Below are positions 10,701-19,520 of a DNA stretch of 46,145 nt, piece by piece; the stretch's first letter is position 1; each line of letters opens with the position of its first letter. This DNA is from Zelonia costaricensis (lineage: Eukaryota > Euglenozoa > Kinetoplastea > Trypanosomatida > Trypanosomatidae). The stretch is from positions 1-46,145 of the forward strand of contig JASAOO010003354.1 in NCBI GenBank assembly GCA_030849075.1, written 5' to 3'. Below the pieces are notes generated by a model. That model did no database searches, had not been told where the DNA came from, and saw only the letters and a list, made by a program, of their open reading frames with translations. A program made the translations under genes and the position numbers.

Positions 10701-13700
10701 GTGGCCAGCCAGGCGGCGAACAGCAACCCGTGTGCGTCCGCGTCGCCGGCGGGCGCCGTGGTGTACGTGAACGCATCGGATCGCAGCACCGTGTGCTTCT
10801 CCACCAGCGGCCTCGCGAGTGGGCCGCCGGTGCTGTATGTGGTGTGCGCCGGTACTCCGGCCGGGCCCGTGGCGGTGCCCACCACGCGGCTCTCGCTCGT
10901 GCCGACGGTGACGGTGAGCCCGGCGGAGCTCGTGGGCGGTTCGACAGCGGAAGTCTACGTGCCGCAGCTCCCGAGCACCTCCTTCATCGTTGTGCCCACC
11001 TCCATCGCGCTGCTCACCTCCAGCACCGCCCCTACGACGGGGGCGGGCAGCAGCAGCAGCAGCAGCGGGGCCGCGGAGGCGGCGGCGTGTGCGGCCCTCA
11101 CGAAGCTGCTCGCCGCCACCACCACCACGAGCAGCAGCAGCAGCGTGGTGAATCGCTGGCCGCACTTCGCAACAAACGCCACCGGCTACGGCACGGTGTC
11201 GCTGGTAGAGACGCTGTCGAGCACGACGACTGCGCCGCTCCCGTCCGGGACTTACGCGACGTGCTACTGGTGGCCCGACTTGCCATCGCAGACGCCCTCA
11301 GCAGCAGCGACCACGGCTGCTGTCGCCTCGCACACCCGACGGCTGCTGCGTCCGCTGGCGGCCGACACGAGCCGGGCCCCCTTCACAAGCTCGGGCGGCA
11401 CGTGGATGCCGGCCTCCACGATCGTGCGCGTCTACGACCCGGTCTACTACAGCCTCTCGGCCTCCGCCATCATCGCGCCGCTGACCAGCACCGTCGTGCT
11501 GCGGCAGAACCTCTCCGCCGCTGTGCTGCTGCCTGGCCTGTACAACACAACCGACTGCACCACTGCCGTGCCCAGTGACGTCGCCTCGTGGGAGCGCGTC
11601 CCGCTGACCGGGGCGGCGGCATCGACGTACGACGCCCGTGAGATTGAGGTCACGGCAAGCCATGCGATGGCCGGCTCACTGTACCTCTGCGCGCGTGCCC
11701 CTGTGAACGACTCGCTGATTGCGCTGCCGCCGAGTGGCCTGCGCATCGCCGCGCAGCCGCTGCTGATCCCCGCCACCTCCGCAGACGCCGCCGTGCCAAC
11801 CTGCGCCGAGTTCGACCTCTTCTTCGAAGACAGCACCGGCCTTGTCAGCGGCACGTACACGCGCAACGTGGGCGCCACCGTCGTGCGTGCGGCGGAGCTC
11901 GCGAATACAACGCTGGCCGACCTTGCAGGCGATGACGCGACCGCGGCCGGGCGCGTGTACCTGACGCTTTCGATCGGGCCCTGCTGCGCCACTGCAGACG
12001 GGAGTGCGACCTTGTCTGGTGTCAGGGCGTACGGGGTGTGGGTGCGTGCCGGCGCCATGGGGTATCTCTTGAACGAGTCCACGCTGCGTGCGGCGGCTAC
12101 GGTTGCGGGTGCGGAGGTGCGCGTGAGCGGCGCGGACGTGAGCGTGCGCTGGTCGGTGTGCCTCATGATACTCAGTGCCAGCAGCGAGAGCAGCGGTGGC
12201 GGCGGCAGTGCCGACGGCGGCTCGACGCTCACGCCCGCGGAGGTGAGCAATGCGCAGTGCACGACTGCTGGGCACATCTGGGTCGGCACCGCAAACTCGC
12301 TGTGCGATGCCGAGGCCAGCGCGAGTGGCGTGGTGGCCGGCGACGTGGCGGGCGCTGCACGCGCGACGGTCACGACAACGGCAGCAGCCAGCACATCAAG
12401 TGCGTCGCCGGAAGTCCTGCCCCTCCTGGCGAGTCTCGCCGCGACGCGGGCCAACATCTTCAGCACGCTGACGCTGCCCACGACGCACAGCCGCCGGGCA
12501 CGGCTGGCGATCGTTGCCGGCGCGGTCCTCTGCGGCGTCGTCGCCGTCTTTGCGCCTCTCGTGGCCGCCGTGGTGGTCTGCGTGGGGGTGCGGCGGCGTC
12601 GGGATAGGCTCTTGATGAAGGCCGTGACAGGCGCAGGGCTCAACCCCACGGATGCCCACGCCATATGCCAGCGCACGAAGGAGGAGCCATCGACAGCCGC
12701 CGCCGCCGCAGCACCCACGGCGGATGCCCCAACGCGCCAGGGCAGTGGTGCGGGGTTCACCGCGGACACCGCGACGCCGGGAACGGGTCACGGCGAGCAC
12801 CGCGACGAGCACCACAGCGATGGGGAGATGATTGACTTGAACCTCGCCGGCTCGCCACTGTCTAGTCGCCTGGTCTCGGCGGCGCACCTGCGCCACTCGA
12901 AGCGGAGCAGCGCGCGCGGCGCCTCGACCGGGTCGACGCGGCTGACCAAGGCGGAGCTACACCAGATTGAGGCGTGGCTACTGGCTCCGTCGCTGGAGGG
13001 GCAGGGCGACTACCGCATCGACCTCCGCCTCGACACTGCGTCCCGTCGGCCGTCGGTGTCGTCCTCGTCGGCGTCCGCGTTCAGGAACCCGCCCCAGCCA
13101 CCGCAGCAACGCGACTCCGCCCAGGAGGAGCCCGCGGCTCCCTCCACAACTGCGACGGCAGCCGCGGCATCCCCGCTGGCGATCACGGCCACCGCACAGC
13201 GCGCAAGGCCGGCGCTGAAGGAACTGCCGCCGGGCGCCGGGCCAGAGACCGCCGACAGGGCCGTGTCGCGTGGCAGCCCCGCGCGGGCGACATCGCCGTC
13301 GCCATCGCTTTCGGTGAAAACGCCGACGCTTCCGCCTCCCACACGCGCGAGTTCGTTGCCGTCGTCCCGAGTGTTGCTGACGCTCGATCAGCTGGCGGCG
13401 GCGGAGACCGCGGCTCGCTCTGCCCTCTCGCGTGCCGAGGAGGCAGACACCATCGCCGTGCTGGAGCGACAGCAGCGCGACTGGCTGCTGCAGATGCGGG
13501 GTGAGGGGGTGCGGCTGCAGTCGCTCCTGAGGAATGACCCGTACTGGGCCCCGCGGCTTGCCGAGCTGGAGGCGGTGAACCGGCGCGCCCTGGCGGAAGC
13601 GCAGCAGCAGCGCGGAGACGAGGAGAGCGAGGGCACCGACGACGCCGCGCAGCGCTTCCCGGGCAGCCCATCACAGACTTCTTCCTCGCAGCCGGCGGTT

Positions 13701-14558
13701 GCCGATGGGCCGGCGTGGCGCGACCCCAACGCGCGGAAGCGGCGCAGTGGCCAGTCGACGCAGCGTAGCCGGTCGGGCCGCCTGCCCGGCCACGGCAGCA
13801 CCGACCGCGAGCGCATTAATGGAGAAGACAGCTCGGCCGGCGGTGGCGGCGGCGATGGCGAGGACTCGGGTCTCATGACAGCGCTGAGCGACAGCGTAAT
13901 GCTCTTCCCCATCCCACGCGCTGTCAACGATGTGCTGGAGCCCGCCAACACCTCGATGCGGGAGCGCAGTGGCCACCTGACCAACAGCGGTAGCGTCTTC
14001 AGCGACCGCAGCGCGGGACCGGTGGAGGAGGTGGTGGCCACGGCGCAGGGGACCCGCTTCATATCTGCGCGATCAGGCTCAAGCACCACCGTCGTGCCCA
14101 AGTCTCCGCTGCAGCCCGCGCCGCTCTCCGGCGTCGACGGCAGCGGGGCACTCACGACCCCACTGGAGCGCCTCGCCAGGCGGCCCGACGGTGCCACCGT
14201 GCGCTTCGCCGATCCGACCTCGTCGGCCTCGCCTGCCACCGCCGTTGCAAGCAGCGGTTTGGGGGTTGGGAGCAGTCAGCAGCCGGACACGTATCAGATT
14301 CTGCTCGACACGATCCGCGGCGTGACCGGGGGGCCGGCGGCAGGGCCGCTCTTGCCGCCTGTGCCGGTGGTCTCTGTCCTCGCGGTACCGCCTCATCACA
14401 GGGGAGTCGTGTCGCCGGCGCCGGAGGAGGCGGCGCTGGCCGCCAACGCCATGGCGCCGGCCGCGACCTCGCCACGGCGCGCGTCCTCACCGGACGACGA
14501 CGGCGAGAGAGACGGGGAGGAGAGCGCCTCCTCACCGCGCAGGCCTCGAGGGCTGTAG
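7707..14558 (+). CDS. Very large type I membrane protein, unknown function (2283 aa)
   Basis: I do not recognise a family. A basic N-terminal stretch (about 19-38) precedes a hydrophobic core (about 38-51) and an Ala-rich segment, fitting a signal sequence or anchor. A single strong membrane segment lies at residues 1600-1628, followed at once by RRRRD, so about 1550 residues should face the outside or lumen and 655 residues the cytosol. The outer part has many N-x-S/T sites, scattered cysteines and a long Ser-rich spacer (about 388-462, encoded by AGC repeats). Divergent units recur, each with a strand like LYLCAR or FFVCAR (around residues 161, 628, 754, 1043, 1181, 1325 and 1484). The tail is low-complexity apart from a helical, possibly coiled-coil stretch at about 1890-1977. 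A surface, flagellar-pocket or endomembrane glycoprotein is the likely class; its role is unknown. ATG 7722 is a second possible start. Confidence 0.9.
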   Translation: MSTYEMRSGVSCSSAHASRRVDQARRTRRARLSSSLTRAVVVLAVLLAALLSEPRIGVPGAAAAAAESPLLVSATESVYQVTPLFALADVTLNVSVTGVQPGDSVQLWTGANACPATPSGSSSSSFVNYSSVEVVGRRTVPAGATAVTVGVPACCTPSGALSVCVRHAGGVDFELAANVVLSRLHEVPATVTIDACRVASSTSSAPPPPVQRLTIVPGSSSESAALALSSSSPASSSSGSASANWTPLPGFCADASCNNSGSSSTSDVAAVTTLAQLLNASFAYWSFADSSGAPGPCLPASEALDNPDFFQATLSVEYKADVMRYWVYVDVVVPAQLSAASLMAGSADGMALRTCVAPIASASTGSGSEYTGHTSAGILTVSIGDRSACSSSSSSDNTPLPPVPPTSSSSSSSSSSAVSSASSSSSEGNASSSGVKPSPPSPSSSGAHGGGSGSSDSEGGLYTRHPYPTSAIKGQTITIGLQESGAATPAALSLRAWATSFFLAKPQQAKHAGSRRVAGGGGDGGGVDVQRGRVQPLADASAQEERRAISVIAADPSCRTWLSVPSLLSTGATFTSRHTIPTCGAAAPDEDGGSDSSSGSADAAVAALVARIRAQGTYGAVNSTSLAYFCVAYLPDVTLSATSSSSSNRGEEVALSWHELGELQLITLYNCTTHSAVGIVAARASAATPLRTAADFGVTAGMTSGMPWLSAAGGTAGCAAAAASSSFAAVQSVLQTQGYLTPEGASPSDPFTPTFFVCARSADSTLIFTTAAPTLTVGSFTLQPLVAVWGVQQAYTLLPRAVLPLPAQSYFTFTSANSSGSSKDGNFTIRVSAAAVASGNTTAPVLLGNGLDSAGTEMTSDMIGFYRVSAYGTAITITASALAAQDVYVPVASLVVLRPPKIVFTSYTESGTGVEVAVPAASTSPTQVPAGARVCGSTSVPGDLYSQVPGEDSSGTSATYAAYQPYYYPNSSTAATSSEVAEAKERGMYLMATTPAAWVASQAANSNPCASASPAGAVVYVNASDRSTVCFSTSGLASGPPVLYVVCAGTPAGPVAVPTTRLSLVPTVTVSPAELVGGSTAEVYVPQLPSTSFIVVPTSIALLTSSTAPTTGAGSSSSSSGAAEAAACAALTKLLAATTTTSSSSSVVNRWPHFATNATGYGTVSLVETLSSTTTAPLPSGTYATCYWWPDLPSQTPSAAATTAAVASHTRRLLRPLAADTSRAPFTSSGGTWMPASTIVRVYDPVYYSLSASAIIAPLTSTVVLRQNLSAAVLLPGLYNTTDCTTAVPSDVASWERVPLTGAAASTYDAREIEVTASHAMAGSLYLCARAPVNDSLIALPPSGLRIAAQPLLIPATSADAAVPTCAEFDLFFEDSTGLVSGTYTRNVGATVVRAAELANTTLADLAGDDATAAGRVYLTLSIGPCCATADGSATLSGVRAYGVWVRAGAMGYLLNESTLRAAATVAGAEVRVSGADVSVRWSVCLMILSASSESSGGGGSADGGSTLTPAEVSNAQCTTAGHIWVGTANSLCDAEASASGVVAGDVAGAARATVTTTAAASTSSASPEVLPLLASLAATRANIFSTLTLPTTHSRRARLAIVAGAVLCGVVAVFAPLVAAVVVCVGVRRRRDRLLMKAVTGAGLNPTDAHAICQRTKEEPSTAAAAAAPTADAPTRQGSGAGFTADTATPGTGHGEHRDEHHSDGEMIDLNLAGSPLSSRLVSAAHLRHSKRSSARGASTGSTRLTKAELHQIEAWLLAPSLEGQGDYRIDLRLDTASRRPSVSSSSASAFRNPPQPPQQRDSAQEEPAAPSTTATAAAASPLAITATAQRARPALKELPPGAGPETADRAVSRGSPARATSPSPSLSVKTPTLPPPTRASSLPSSRVLLTLDQLAAAETAARSALSRAEEADTIAVLERQQRDWLLQMRGEGVRLQSLLRNDPYWAPRLAELEAVNRRALAEAQQQRGDEESEGTDDAAQRFPGSPSQTSSSQPAVADGPAWRDPNARKRRSGQSTQRSRSGRLPGHGSTDRERINGEDSSAGGGGGDGEDSGLMTALSDSVMLFPIPRAVNDVLEPANTSMRERSGHLTNSGSVFSDRSAGPVEEVVATAQGTRFISARSGSSTTVVPKSPLQPAPLSGVDGSGALTTPLERLARRPDGATVRFADPTSSASPATAVASSGLGVGSSQQPDTYQILLDTIRGVTGGPAAGPLLPPVPVVSVLAVPPHHRGVVSPAPEEAALAANAMAPAATSPRRASSPDDDGERDGEESASSPRRPRGL
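8924..8953 (+). repeat. AGC (Ser) trinucleotide repeat inside the large membrane protein
   Basis: About eight consecutive AGC codons encode polyserine in the spacer of the extracellular part. Smaller AGC runs occur near 11047-11066 and 11131-11145. Such runs commonly vary in length between strains. Confidence 0.85.
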
Positions 14559-15114
14559 CGACGCAGCTGGTGCTCTGAACGTGGCACGCCTCACCGTTTT
14601 GGACGAATACGACACTGTGTGTTTATGCGTCTTTCTCTATACATATGGGTGTGTGGCCATTGGATCAGCAATTCGATCTGAACAGTAAACCCCTCCCCCC
14701 AAAAAGAAGAATGAAGAACACGCAGCATCCACAGGGACCCCAGAATAAACTTAGGGCGGCACGCTGACAAACGTGAAGTGCAGATCGACGCTGCGATTGG
14801 CGGTGGATGCCGAGGTGCTGTGCTGCGCACGCACGCCTTTGACTGACCTCACTAGACGCCTTGCTACGCTCTGCCTTGCGTGTCGTTTATACTCGGTATT
14901 CTTGCTTTTCCTCCCAAGGGCCCGTTCTCTGCCAACCCACCGAGTCGGCTCCATCTTAGAGAGCTGCCCGGGAAGCGCTGCGCAGGTCTTTGAGCGTCAC
15001 CCATCGCAGGCAGGCCACCAACCCTGCGCCCACACACTCACTGTGTCCTCCCTCCCTCCATCAATCTCTCGCTTTTCTTTTCGTTTCTTCTCCTCACCAC
15101 TAGCGCCGTAGACA
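14559..15114. other. Intergenic region, large membrane protein to coiled-coil gene
   Basis: This short 556-base spacer holds 3' UTR and the downstream 5' leader. Apart from the polypyrimidine tract at its right end nothing distinctive is seen. Confidence 0.7.
15049..15103 (+). promoter_or_regulatory. Predicted spliced-leader acceptor, coiled-coil gene
   Basis: A CT/T-rich tract ends in CACTAG with the AG at 15102-15103, eleven bases before the ATG at 15115. Confidence 0.65.
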
Positions 15115-16890
15115 ATGCCCAAGTACCGCGCGGGTGCGCTGGCGGGTGCCGCGCCAGCATCGGCCGCCGCCGCCGCGCCGCCACCGCCCCCACGTGGGGT
15201 TCGCCCCCCACTGGATGGCCTCTCCGTCGCGTCCTCCACCTCCGCCCCTCCCAGCACCACCACGCCCGAGGCCTCTGGCTGCACCGGCACCTCCACCGTG
15301 AACGGGAAGCAAGCACTACACCAGCGGCGCGAGGACCAGCTGCGCCACGCCCTCGATCACACGGCGCCCACCCCAGTCGAGGTGTCGGCTGTCGCGAGCG
15401 CGGCGTATGTGCAGGCGCTGATGGGGCTGATCGATCGACACGGCGAATCGGTGCTGGAGATGACTGCGGCGATCGACGCGCTGCGGGAGCGGCGGGAGCA
15501 CCGCTACGCCGAGGCGGAGCAGGTCACACAGCAGCAGGCGGCGGAGCTGCATCACCTGCGCGGCGAGCGGGCCGACCTCGCGCTACAGGTGCAGGAGGAG
15601 CGGGAGCGGTCCACGCGGCTGCTGCACGAGAACACAGTGCTGCACACGCAGCGGGCCGAGCAGCGGGAGCAGCTGGGCAAGCTTGTCGAGCTCTGCCGCG
15701 CGCGGGGAAAGCGACTGCGCGTACTCGGCAGCGCGGCGAGCGGCGCGCGTGCGGCAGCCGCAGTCGGAGCCGCGTCGGCGGCGGTGGAAGACAGGAGTGA
15801 CCTCGACCACGACACAGAACTCGCGCGTCTCGGGCATGGCCAGCGCAGCAGCAGCAGCAACGGCATTGCCGATGAGCCAGGCACCTCTGCACGCCCTGGT
15901 GCGTCTCCCGCCGCAGCAGTCGCGGCAACGACTGCCGCGTCCGCCATGCCGTCCTCGCCACCCGCCTCCCTCAGCATCCACCGGGCAGCTGGTCTTGCGG
16001 CGTCCCGTGGCGGCGTGAGCTCTGCGTTTCCCACACCCGCAGCCGGTGTCGCATCGTCCTCTCTCTCACTGGATGGCATCGCCGACGACGGCGAGGTCGC
16101 GGCGCTGCTGAATGTGCCGTACAAGTTGCACGTCGCCGCCAGCCCGTTGGGTGCAGCGGGCAGCAGCAGCAGCGCCGCGCCGCACATCATCACGGCGAAC
16201 ACGGCGGCCACGGCGCACTTGCTTGCACTCACCGCAGAGGTCAACATGCTGCGGCAGCAGCTGGACGAGCAGCGTATCACGTACGAGCACGAGCGCGGCC
16301 TGCGCAGTCGCGAAGCGGACGAGATCCACCGCCAGCACCTCGATCAGGAGGCTAAGCACCGCGCCGCGCTGGAGCAGCTCGAGTTGCTGCATGAGGAGAG
16401 TCTGCGCGACCTGGTGCAGTACCGTCACGCGGCCGAGAAGCAGCTGCGTGATGTGCGCGGGCAGGTGGACTGGCTGCGTGCCGCGTTGCAAGAGGCGCTC
16501 GACCTTGCCGAGAAGGACCGCCGCCGGCAGCACAACGAGGTGTACACGACGGAGCAGCGCATCTCGCGGCAGTACTACCCCAAGGTGCAGTCCCTGCAGG
16601 CCGAGGTGGAGGAGTGCCGCCGCAGCAGCCTCGCCCAGGCCCACCACCACGCCAAGCTGCTCGCAGAGAAGGAGGCCCTTGTCGAGGAGCTGCAGCAGCG
16701 GCTGAGGGCGGAGGCGAGCCAGCGCAAGCGGATCGAGGAGCGCTACCGGCTTGAGATGGAGGGCGTGCACAGCGAGCTGGACCTGATGCGACAGTCCCTG
16801 CGCCAGATGGAGCGGCGTGTGTACTACCGCGACGCGCGGGACCAGGCATCCGAAGAGGCACAGTTGGAGCTGGAGCGCTACTACACGTGA
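15115..16890 (+). CDS. Coiled-coil protein, unknown function (591 aa)
   Basis: The first ~60 residues are Ala/Pro/Ser/Thr-rich. Heptad-type Glu/Gln/Arg/Leu-rich helix follows at about 85-210, then an Ala/Ser-rich linker (about 215-365), then a second long coiled coil from about 372 to the C terminus, ending in a conserved-looking block (EMEGVHSELDLMRQSLRQME, then an acidic helix and a tyrosine pair near the end). No catalytic motif, signal sequence or membrane segment is present. Proteins of this layout in trypanosomatids are often cytoskeletal (basal body, flagellum attachment or axoneme-associated), but nothing here shows the location. The start is the first ATG after the predicted acceptor, and the coding frame has no competing ATG upstream. 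Confidence 0.9.
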   Translation: MPKYRAGALAGAAPASAAAAAPPPPPRGVRPPLDGLSVASSTSAPPSTTTPEASGCTGTSTVNGKQALHQRREDQLRHALDHTAPTPVEVSAVASAAYVQALMGLIDRHGESVLEMTAAIDALRERREHRYAEAEQVTQQQAAELHHLRGERADLALQVQEERERSTRLLHENTVLHTQRAEQREQLGKLVELCRARGKRLRVLGSAASGARAAAAVGAASAAVEDRSDLDHDTELARLGHGQRSSSSNGIADEPGTSARPGASPAAAVAATTAASAMPSSPPASLSIHRAAGLAASRGGVSSAFPTPAAGVASSSLSLDGIADDGEVAALLNVPYKLHVAASPLGAAGSSSSAAPHIITANTAATAHLLALTAEVNMLRQQLDEQRITYEHERGLRSREADEIHRQHLDQEAKHRAALEQLELLHEESLRDLVQYRHAAEKQLRDVRGQVDWLRAALQEALDLAEKDRRRQHNEVYTTEQRISRQYYPKVQSLQAEVEECRRSSLAQAHHHAKLLAEKEALVEELQQRLRAEASQRKRIEERYRLEMEGVHSELDLMRQSLRQMERRVYYRDARDQASEEAQLELERYYT

Positions 16891-19520
16891 CCACCAGCGG
16901 AGGGGGGGGGGGCGTCGGGTGGCTAGGGCGGGGTGTCGTGCTTCTGTTGAAGTCAGGCGGATGTCCACCGTGCGTGCAAACCGCACACCTCGTGATCCTC
17001 CTGTGTGCGTGTGTGTGTGTGCGCTGTGGAGTGGAGGGTGGATGAGTCCAGCGCGCTCCCACGTGCCGAGCGTGCGCCACGACGCTGTGAAGAGAAGGGG
17101 CGCGCTCCGTGTGTAGCCTGTCACAGAGAAGCTTTACCTATTCTAGATGATTGCTTCGGCGTGGATGTGTGCTTGGCTGCTTAGATGAACAAAACTCGGC
17201 CGAACGCCACCCACCCATCCGCTGCTCCTTTTCTGCGGGGGGAGGGGGGCTCTGCCATACGTGCCCTCTCTTCTCCTTCCGCTTCTCGGCCCCGGCCAGG
17301 TTGGGGGAGGGGAGCTGGCAAGAGATGCCAAAGCGCACGTCGTCTCCCCCCCTCCCCCTTTCCCCAATCGCGTGCGTGCAGAAGTGAGAGTCGCTCAAGG
17401 CCCAATCCAACTCTGCGACAAGCGAATACCAAAAGAACACAAAAGCGACCGCCGCCGTCCGGGCGCGTGTGCGTGTTGTGCCTCGTGCAGATTCTGCCCG
17501 TGCTTTGTGAAGCGCCTCCCTTCAGCAGTAGCGCGACTGCGCCGTGGGTCTTCTCCCCCCCCCTCGCCCTTCGTCCTGCCTTCCGCGAGACTCCGCAAGC
17601 AAGACGCTCTGTGAAACTCGCGCGACGGCACCGGCGTTGCCCCCTAGCACAGGTTTGTGTGGGGTGCGACTGGAGCACGTTGTCACGACCTTTCTCCCCC
17701 GTTTCCCTGCTCCCGCCTCAACCTTCCCCTCTTCCACACACGCACACTCTCCACACACAAACACACACACACACACACACAGGAGGAGAAAAGAAAGAAA
17801 AGCACAGACGCCTTATCAGAGTATTCAAGAACACAGAATAGCGTCGACTTCCTTCACGGTAGGCTGAAGGCGCGCACGCGTCAAGTGCGTGCGTGTGTGC
17901 GTAGGCGCGTGTTTGCTCGCGCAGGCGGGACTTGCCGGTGCTGGGGCAGCCCCTGCGTACGCGGTGCAGCGGCTCCATCTTCTTTGTTTCCCCCCCCCCC
18001 TCCACTTGAGCTCTGGAGGGTCGCCTGCGGGAGACGAACGACCGTCAAAAAGGGGGGAGCAACGCCATTTCGCTTTTTTAAGAGCCGCGCGCGTGCAGCC
18101 CTTCCCCCGTTTTGTTTTTTCTTTTCGCCCACACACACTAAAACCCCTGTCATCTTTATTGTTTTCTTTTTTCTGCCCTTTTTTCACTTCCTGCGACATA
18201 CACCCGCGTCACCGATTCGATCCGCAACGGCTGCGGTCACACTTGCACATCCACACTTCTCACTCATTCCCCCCCCTCCCCCTCGTCCTTGCCTTGCCTT
18301 GCTCTATCTGCTCTTTCTCTTTCTCCTCCCTCCCATCTCACTTCCTGGTTTTGCGTCACACAGAAAAAACACCAGAGACAGTGCGGTTGTGCGGGGCGCC
18401 ACGTTAGCTCTTCCAAAAAACGTGTCCTAAGAGAAGCAGAAGACGGCGTTTGAAGAGCCGCGAAATCAAGCCGATCTGGAAAAAGATAAGTGACTGCAGA
18501 AGTCATCTACGCACGGGAGAACACAAGCTCCTTGAAGTCTGCGTTAACTCGTTGTGGTTGTGCTGCGGTGCGCGGAGACTGGAATTCCACACACACACGT
18601 ACGCATCTCCGCTTTCAAGCCCCACTACACACTTCTTCACAGACACACCAACACACATCCGCTTCTCACTCCGGCTGCTGCGGAGTCGTGTCCTGCGCTC
18701 GCCATCACGCACGCGCGCCCTCATCGCTTTCCCCCTCCCCCTTCTTCCCGCTCCTATCCGGTGCTGCTGTGCGCAAGTGCGAGAGTACACATCTGTTCTC
18801 GTGCGTGTTTGTGTGTGTGAGTGTGCGGGACTCGTGCGTTGCTGTACCTGTTCTCTCCCGCCGCCTGTGAGGGGCAAAGTGTTTCCACGTCGTCGTCGTC
18901 GCCGCCCCTCCCCTCACCGCCGCCGCTGACGCGCTGCCCTCTGCCTGACACGATCGTGTCAAGTGCCCATCTCGCCCCCCCCCCCACTTCCCCCTTCTTA
19001 GAGTTGTCCTTTTCTTCACGCGCCGCCTTGTTGAGGCTTTTCACAGCTTCGATTCTTTTTTTTTTTCGTGTGGTTTACGCCTCCGCTGACTTCTGCATCC
19101 TCCCTCCCCCCGTCACCCCTCAACAAACCCATCTGCTGCTGTCTTCTTCACCCCTGCCCTCCCCTGTACACTGCCCTCACTGTCCCGCTGCACCTCTACC
19201 GCGATATCGCTTCCACCGCGTGGGCCTCTGACTCTGACTTGTACCTTGCGCGTGCGTTTGCCTGTCTTCTCAATCACTGCTTCCACTTCCGCGCCGTCGA
19301 AGAAAAAACTGTGTGTGTGTGCGTGTGTGCCTCGTGCCCGCCTTGTCTGCGCGTGCGCTCTCCGTGGCGGCTTTCCGCTCTTCGTTTTTTTTTTCTCGCA
19401 AGGTCCACCACCATCGCACGCCAGAGACCGGGAGAGTCGGTGCCGGCCTACACGCCGCCGCTTCTCACCCTTTGCTCCTCTCCTGTGCACACGCACACGC
19501 ACCCCCTCGCTCTCCGCGCG
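16891..19520. other. Intergenic region, coiled-coil gene to PNT1
   Basis: At 2.6 kb this is the longest gap in the window. It contains a CA tract (about 17751-17781), a C run (about 17991-18001), several T runs, and is pyrimidine-rich in its right half. Many overlapping frames of 100-250 codons exist on both strands but they are rich in Thr-His, Ser-Pro and Arg repeats from the simple sequence, so I call no gene. A TTGTACC heptamer lies at 19239-19245. Confidence 0.65.
19377..19402 (+). promoter_or_regulatory. Predicted spliced-leader acceptor, PNT1
   Basis: A T-rich tract is followed by CTCGCAAG with the AG at 19401-19402. The 5' UTR would be about 118 bases and contains no other ATG. Confidence 0.6.

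Noticed and set aside
11447..12769. 440-codon minus-strand frame opposite the large membrane protein
   Set aside because: Shadow of a high-GC coding region; it has no recognisable domain and opposes the direction of all supported genes.
19068..19520. In-frame N-terminal extension of PNT1
   Set aside because: It lacks an ATG, crosses the predicted acceptor at 19401-19402 and encodes simple sequence; the peptidase fold starts right after ATG 19521.
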